Source: Clonostachys chloroleuca | Lineage: Eukaryota > Ascomycota > Sordariomycetes > Hypocreales > Bionectriaceae | Assembly (NCBI GenBank): GCA_037952775.1 | Contig: JBANAY010000004.1 | Coordinates: 11,594,001-11,658,000 of the forward strand | Reading direction: 5' to 3' | Length of the DNA: 64,000 nt | Part shown: piece by piece, positions 58,489 to 64,000 of the stretch | Position numbering within the stretch: position 1 is the stretch's first letter | Layout: the number at the start of each line of letters is the position of its first letter | Program-made: the position numbers and the translations under genes | The notes under the pieces: model-generated | Seen by the model: only the letters and a program-made list of their open reading frames with translations | Told to the model about the DNA's origin: nothing | Databases searched by the model: none

Positions 58489-59209
58489 TCAGTGTCGGGC
58501 AATCACCTCGCCAGCCCCTCTAAAACTCCGATCCGAATATGATAGCCCAAACTCCTTGTCCTCAATCCCCGGGACCGTCCCCACCACCTCCGCAACCACG
58601 ACAATGTGGTCTCTGACACGGATCAGCCCCCCGTTTGGCGCGGCGTCGCCTGCCAGCCGGCACCGCAGCACGTAGAGGATGCCATCCCCCACAAGCACGG
58701 GGGCTAAGCTGCCTGTCCCCTGTTTGGAGGCCGCGCTTTGTAGACTCTGAAAGACGCTGGGGTCCGTGTTGCCTCGTGTGAAGTTCTCCGCGACCGCCGC
58801 ACCGTTCCTGTCCCCGGCCAGGATGTGTATGTTGAACTCTCCGCTTTCCGTGATGGCGTCCAGCGTACGGCTTGGCGCCAGGACGTTGAAGGTGATTAGG
58901 GGCGTAGGAGTTAGCGTTAGGGATGTGAAGGAGGACATGGTCATGCCTCTAGGGTGGGAGCCGTCGTGCGCAGTGCAGACCACCACGGGATGTGTAAGGA
59001 GACGCATTATGGAGCGAAGCTGTTCGGGTAGAGGATCGGAAGCAGAGACGGCCGCCGTCGGAGTGGGAAGTTTATTAGAATACACTGTCGATGAGCTGTG
59101 GAAAGGTCGTATGGGAGAAACTATCGCTCTGTGGTCAGTCGTAGATGGGAGGAAGGCTCGGGTTCAAGATTACTCACAGCTCCTGGGCCACCTTAAAGAT
59201 CCGGCACAT
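58489..59209 (-). CDS. Flavin reductase-like FMN-binding protein, likely mitochondrial
   Basis: Exons 59209-59178 and 59128-58489 on the minus strand give 223 residues. The small first exon codes for the first 10 residues plus two bases. The GTGAGT donor and CACAG acceptor give a clean join, CT|A. The resulting N terminus (MCRIFKVAQEL...RPFHSSS) is basic, hydroxylated and lacks acids, like a mitochondrial presequence with an RPFHSSS-type cleavage region. The body is the flavin reductase fold (RLLTHPVVVCTAHDG, MTMSSFTSLTLTPTPLITFNV, and the late GDGILYVLRCRL block). These proteins bind FMN. The partner or substrate is unknown. Without the first exon the frame would start with a GTG codon, so the two-exon model is preferred. 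Confidence 0.83.
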
Positions 59210-59734
59210 GGTCTGGAAACATTTCCATATGTAATATCAGATTGCCATCTTACACTCTTCGTCTTAGATCTCAAGACCCCGTCTAAACCTGTCGTCACAT
59301 CGCTGAATTTGGAAGCCGACCGTCTCCAAGCTCGCAGGGGCGCTTCTCGCATCGCCGAGCAACACTGCATTATCTCATGTCCTAGGGAGCGCAACTGTTC
59401 TGCATTCGGACGCAGAACAGCCTTCCAATTGCAAGACCGAACCTGGGAATCGCAGATATCGAGGACTCTGGTGATCCGAATAGCCGCAGTCTGCTCGAAT
59501 TCGTCGACGCCGAGCTAGGCAGAATATTCTTATCGATAAGCCCACCCAATAGCCGCGCCCCAATTCTTCTCAATATGGGTCCAACCATTCTCGTAGGTCA
59601 GGTTTGAGCATTTGGCCATCTGATGATACGAAATTCAATCCCGGCGCAAAGCAGCACACTCCCCAGACGAGCGCCGACATCTCGAAACCTCCAATCCAAT
59701 CCGTCACCCTCAGGACCCCAGACTTCCAGCAACA
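59210..59734. promoter_or_regulatory. Shared intergenic region between two divergent mitochondrial-type genes
   Basis: 525 bp separating the start codons of the flavin reductase gene (minus) and bL31m (plus). It must hold both promoters. No other gene is seen. Specific binding sites were not identified. Confidence 0.5.
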
Positions 59735-60210
59735 ATGGGGAAGATCCCCTCCCCCTTGGCCCTCACGCCAACCCTCCGCACAACAACCACCACCATCCTC
59801 CGCCCGTCCTCCAAGTCCTGCCTCCAGAACCAGGTCCGCCACGCCACATTCATCCAGCGCCCCCGCCGACCCTACACATTTACCCAGCTGGTCCAACTCT
59901 CCGACGGCTCCTCCTACATCACCCGCACCACCTCCCCCAGCCGCTCTATGTCGCCACAAAGGACACCCGCAACACCCTGACCTGGCAGCCGTCGGAGAAG
60001 TCGCTCAGGAACGTCGAGCTCGACGAGGCTGGCAAGCTTGCCGCCTTCCGTGGCAGGTTTGGCACCGCCTTTGACGGCAAGCAGGACGGCGAGGAGGGTA
60101 GCGAGGGCGGCGGCGACCTCACCGAGGATGGCTACGGCTCTTTAATATCTTCGTACGCCAACCAGGATACTAGTGCGTTGAAGGATGCTGCTCCTACCAA
60201 GAAGAAGTAA
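59735..60210 (+). CDS. MRPL36: Mitochondrial ribosomal protein bL31m, with apparent 1-nt deletion
   Basis: One exon, 158 residues once one base is restored. It belongs to the large subunit of the mitochondrial ribosome. A basic, Ser/Thr-rich presequence with a cleavage-like QVRHATF region is followed by the conserved PRRPYTFTQLVQLSDGS strand. The frame then breaks at a C5 run (59934-59938). RTTSP is in the first frame and PLYVATKDTRN, LTWQPSEKSLRNVE and EAGKLAAFRGRFG in the next, exactly where the family continues. One extra C restores it. The C-terminal tail is Gly/Glu-rich and ends TKKK. The symbol follows yeast usage. Confidence 0.85.
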
Positions 60211-60550
60211 GGGTCAAAAATATGATGACGTTGGCTTCCTTGTATAATTTGGAGAAAAGGAGGGGGGAGGTATTTATCTTGGCGGAATGAGTGTACAAGA
60301 CGTGGATTCGAGAAGAATTGGTCTGGAGTTTTTCTACAGATTGGGGAATAGACAGTCGAGCGGGAAAGGATATTGACACAACATGTACAACATGTACAAC
60401 ATTTCAGCAACAAAAGACTCCCTTGCTAGTGTATAAGAATTTTGACGAGAACAAAGAAATGACAAGCCTCTCCAAATCTTCACCGGTCGTGTGGCCGTAG
60501 AGGAGCCACGGCCTGACATCGTTTCATGGTATGAATGAACCTGACCTCCT
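60211..60550. other. Convergent intergenic region
   Basis: 340 bp between bL31m and Vps5 3' ends. It includes a tandem ACATGTACA repeat (about 60381-60400). No gene seen. Confidence 0.55.
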
Positions 60551-62413
60551 TCAATCCGAGTCCTCGTGGAGGCGTGCCCGGGCACGGTCAATGGCCGTGT
60601 CTCCTGGTGCCTTGTCCTGGTTCGTTTGGAAGACGGGAGGCTTGTAGAAGACGGAATCGTCGTCCTCGGCATCCAGCTGCATTAAGAACGTCTCCCACTT
60701 CTCGATCAACTGTCTCGTTTGTCAGTGCTGGTTCAATTAATGGGGCAAACATTGGCAAGATCTCACCTCCTTTTGCGCTTCTACTGCGCTTTCAAGGAAC
60801 GTCTCCACACCGCTCTTGAAGTCTTCTACCTTCTCTTTCTCGAACCGATCGAGCTCCGCCCGCATTGACCGGCCCATGTCCTCGAAGAGCAGTCTCGCCT
60901 GGTGCACCTTGCGCTCTGCCTCACCCACCTCGGCGCTGATCTGGTTCAACCGGTCCTGCTGACTCTTGCCCTGCCGGAGGAGCTTGTCCTGGTTCGCCTT
61001 CTTCTTCTGTAACTCTGACTCGGCCGAGTGCCAAGCGTGAAATCCCTTCTGGCGCTGAGTGAAAGCCTGCTTGACCGAGCCAATGAGGCGGATGTACTCC
61101 TCAATGATGACACCAAAGGTCAAAACATCCTGCTGCGCCTGGCGGTCGTACACGTCGCGGATGGTGAGCTGCAGGTCGGAGAGAGCATCGAGGGGCCCGG
61201 ACAGCGAGGGCGAGAGCTCAACCGTGGAGAGTGCATGCAACGAGGCGGAGAAGTCACCGGCCGCCTCGGCCATCATCTTGCGTTGAGCGACCATGGACTC
61301 CATGGCCTTCAACAGGCCCTTGAGCTGGTTCTCGAGTGCATCAAGGTACACCTTGCGATCATGGAACCAGTCATCCTGCTCGACAAACTTGTTGCCGCCA
61401 CCCACGTTGATACCGAACGAGCTGAAGACACTCTTGCTCTCGGTGGGGATGACGTCCCGCCTCTCCTTGTGCTTCACGTCGACATTGAACGACTCGCTCT
61501 CTAGGAACAGCTTCAGATCAGCATCGTGCTGCAGGGTTGGGTGCCCAGCAGTCCTGTTCAGCATCCTCTCCAGCGCCGCCCGGCGGCTCTCGACAAAGTT
61601 GCTGTCGAAGCGGCCGACGGCCTGCTTCTCCGGAGGCGGCGGGATGACGAACCCGGGATTGTTAGCATGCAGCGTGTTGTAGAGCCACAGGAAGTCTCGG
61701 TACCGGCGCTTGACCTCGAATTCAGGCTGCCTGTAGGCTTTCGACGTGGTCTGTTGAGTAAAATCCCCTCTTGATTAGCTTGCGACTCTCCCCATTGCTC
61801 GGCTGAATCGTGCGGTCTGTCCTTACCCTGGTCCGTACTGAGTAGACAATGTGCGAGCTTGTCAGGTCCCCGATCTTGACCGGGTCGCCGACGTAGATTT
61901 GGAAGGTTGGCTTCGCTGCCTGCTCCACGCTGACGCTCGGCTGTGTCGAGCTCTGGACGGTGCTCGGCTTGGCGGCGTCGACGGGGGTGGTGCTCTGGGA
62001 CCCCTCTGCGCGGCGCTCAGCTCCTCCTCCTCATCCTCAAAAAGGCGATGCGGATCGGCCGGTCGCCTGGGCTGCTGCTGTTGCTGCTGTTGCTGAGGCA
62101 TGGTCGTCCGCATCACCAGTTGCTCCTTCTGTGGGGGCGCGGGCCGGTCTTCCTCGAGAGGAGCGCCATCGCCACCGGTTGAGGGAGCGGCGCCGAGAGG
62201 ACCGAGGGGATCATCTACAGCCTCGAGACGTGTAGGTTGGGCCACGAGGCGACGTGGACCGCGAGTCGGACGAGGGCTTGGGGCTGCTCCTGAGGCTGGC
62301 TGGGAGCTCGCAGGCGTGGTGGCAGCTGTCGAATCCGCGGTGGTGAGCTCGGGCTGGGTGTCGGGTTTGGAGCCCTGGCTTGTGTCAGCCCATGGTGATT
62401 CCTCAACATCCAT
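60551..62413 (-). CDS. VPS5: Vps5 / sorting nexin-1, with apparent 1-nt deletion
   Basis: Exons 62413-61827, 61750-60767 and 60709-60551 on the minus strand give 576 residues after restoring one base. Vps5 is the PX-BAR subunit of retromer, which tubulates endosomal membrane to recycle receptors to the Golgi. The N terminus is disordered with a polyglutamine run. A PX domain (about 169-285) carries the basic RRYRDFLWLYNTL motif for PI3P. The rest is a helical BAR domain. All splice sites are canonical. The frame breaks in exon 1 at GGGG on the coding strand (62001-62004): AAQR is in one frame and SQSTTPVDAAKPSTV in the next. One extra G joins them. The gene's last exon codes for an acidic tail ending EDSD. 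Confidence 0.9.
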
Positions 62414-63207
62414 TGCGAGGGGTGTTGGAAGCTTGGGAATTGGATTGGGTCGTTCGATCGGCAGCTGCCTGGATGTTGCGAGAGCTTCAATGAGGTGAGA
62501 AGTAATGCGGCATGTGTCTCCGCGAACGTCAGTGGAGTGCACCAGACCAGTCAGCGGACGACGGCGGGTCAGTGGCTGGTCGGTCCAGTTCAGCGGTTGC
62601 GCAGCTTCCGTCCACCGCTGCCTAGCCCCCCGTCCAACAGCACAGCGCCGAGCCAGACCACCAGCTGCAGCCTGGAGCCCAGACGGGCAGCTTCTCCGGG
62701 CCTCGCTTACATCGTTTGGAGTTTGGGCTGTGCCGGATGGAACGGTATATATGGGCGCGGAGGCCGATTGGGTCTTGATGCCATTGTATTTCGTCAATTA
62801 ATTGGTGTTCTTATCCCCCTCCCCTGTCTTGTTGTGATGCTTGCACAAACTAGCTGAGTATCTAAGCTTGGCTTCACTCGCAAGAGCCTGAAGCCTATTA
62901 TCATAATAGATTATACCTTATTTCACTATGAAAACGCCAGGTTAACCTGCCTCTTCAGGCCGCGCTTGCTGTTTCTGCCCTAAGATACCTACAAATTATA
63001 CATGTGCTTCTCATCAAGCCGGCCGCTCGCCATAACTCCAATTTTAACTGTTGAGGTTCAAGCTCTCGAGATTTTTAACTAACGACAAGACTCCTCGCTC
63101 TAAAATTAAGCGTTGACTAGTTCCTCAAATTTGGCACAGCCCACATCAGGGGACAGAAGACTCATCCAGGTCCTAGGAACATCGATTGGCCCTGCTGTGT
63201 CCGGCCC
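62414..63207. other. Intergenic, no gene seen
   Basis: Vps5 upstream region and TAF5 3' flank. The part from about 62860 to 63110 is AT-rich. No gene seen. Confidence 0.5.
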
Positions 63208-64000
63208 CTAGCGCTCAGGATCATAGCAACCTCCAACGATGACCAAGTTCATCCGCGTAAACTTCACCTTCATCACCGGCGTCTTCTTGGTCGGGAATGA
63301 GCTGATCTGATCCGGCGTCACTTGAACCTCCTTGCTCTTCTTCTTATGAGTGCCAGTTGCTAGGGCGGCGCTTGCTGGCTGCGTCGTGGCTGGCCTGGCT
63401 GCATCCGCATTGGCACCAGCGGCATCCGGAGCCGTAGTCCCGGCATCCAGTCCAACTTGCTGGGCAACCTTTTGGGGGTCTGCGGGGAGCTCAACATCCC
63501 ACATGCGAACTGTTCCGTCCTGGCCTCCCGAGGCAAGCACATTTGACTCCATGCTAAAGCTCAGAGACCAGATACCACCCTTGCCGTGGCCTCTTGAACG
63601 CTTGATACGCGTGCCCTTTTCAATATCCCAGAACATGATGTTGCCGGCGGCGTCAGCACTTGCAAGAATCTTGCCGTTTGGTGCACACTCAAGGGCGCTG
63701 ATGTAGTCAACATGGCCACTAAGGACGCGAACGCAGGATCCTGTCACCACTGACCACATGCGGATTGACTTGTCAGTCTCGTCAGATGCCGAGAATACAT
63801 ACAGGCCGTTAGGATGCCAGGCTATGGCGGATATGGCGGTATCATGGCCGACGAGGAGGCGCTGCGGCGAAGCGTGGTCTTGCATCCAAACTCGAACTGC
63901 CTTGTCATAACCACCGCTCAAGAAGTAGTGGCCGTGGGGACCCCACACTGACCTATGGACGGGTCCGTCGTGTGATTTATAGAGGCAGAGACAAGTCCAT
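63208..64000 (-). CDS. TAF5: TFIID subunit TAF5, C-terminal WD40 part (cut by window edge)
   Basis: The reading frame ends at 63208 and is open to the window edge at 64000, so the N-terminal part with the LisH and TAF5-NTD2 domains lies outside. About 263 residues are visible: WD repeats with the signatures [77 protein letters not shown], and [26 protein letters not shown]. These match the Taf5 beta-propeller of TFIID and SAGA. A Gln/Ala/Thr-rich insertion then separates the last repeat from a short C terminus ending in GGCYDPER. No further intron is needed in the visible part. Confidence 0.9.
   Translation of the reverse strand, partial: WTCLCLYKSHDGPVHRSVWGPHGHYFLSGGYDKAVRVWMQDHASPQRLLVGHDTAISAIAWHPNGLYVFSASDETDKSIRMWSVVTGSCVRVLSGHVDYISALECAPNGKILASADAAGNIMFWDIEKGTRIKRSRGHGKGGIWSLSFSMESNVLASGGQDGTVRMWDVELPADPQKVAQQVGLDAGTTAPDAAGANADAARPATTQPASAALATGTHKKKSKEVQVTPDQISSFPTKKTPVMKVKFTRMNLVIVGGCYDPER

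Noticed and set aside
1..64000. CRISPR arrays, prokaryotic operons, viral genes or rRNA
   Set aside because: None seen; the sequence is eukaryotic nuclear DNA with spliced genes.

Overview
The window looks like nuclear DNA of a filamentous ascomycete, most likely a Sordariomycete. The visible basis is short spliceosomal introns (about 50-140 bp) with GTATGT/GTAAGT-type donors and CTAAC/CTGAC-type branch points, an intron-bearing tRNA-Arg, and Pezizomycotina-type gene families (Pal1, a PsiD-type decarboxylase, a sedoheptulose-bisphosphatase-like enzyme, TAF5, Vps5). The genus is not assigned. Gene density is low: about 17 protein genes in 64 kb, with three gene-poor stretches of 6-8 kb.

Layout, left to right. 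0.5-1.5 kb: a candidate low-complexity gene. 3.3-5.0 kb: DNA primase large subunit with its four Fe-S cysteines. 5.0-13.4 kb: a gene desert with homopolymers, an AT-rich island and a split tRNA-like relic. 13.4-13.7 kb: a small CxxC/CxxC protein. 13.7-20.5 kb: a second desert with a tRNA-Arg(CCU)-like relic. 20.5-22.1 kb: two direct copies of a MITE-like element flank a frameshifted gene that has its own inverted repeats. 22.4-23.3 kb: an AhpD-like protein. 25.4-26.4 kb: the SBPase/FBPase-like phosphatase. 27.0 kb: tRNA-Arg(UCG). 27.4-29.0 kb: the PsiD-type decarboxylase. 30.4-32.0 kb: Pal1. 36.2-37.5 kb: a metallophosphoesterase. 37.5-43.9 kb: a third desert, ending at a charged J-domain protein (43.9-45.6 kb). 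48.1-50.3 kb: a CHAT (caspase-like) protein. 52.0-53.9 kb: a sterol O-acyltransferase. 54.7-56.9 kb: Hsp90. 58.5-59.2 kb: a mitochondrial-type flavin reductase. 59.7-60.2 kb: mitochondrial ribosomal protein bL31m. 60.6-62.4 kb: Vps5/SNX1. 63.2-64.0 kb: the C-terminal part of TAF5, cut by the window edge.

The genes are mostly unrelated housekeeping functions (replication priming, RNA polymerase II initiation, retromer sorting, chaperones, mitochondrial translation, sterol storage, cell morphology). I see no biosynthetic cluster. The three most notable items are the CHAT-domain protease-like protein, the MITE-bracketed gene relic, and a technical pattern: four conserved genes (PsiD-like, Pal1, bL31m, Vps5) each need one extra G/C in a run of 4-5 identical bases to be intact, which points to homopolymer under-calling in the assembly.
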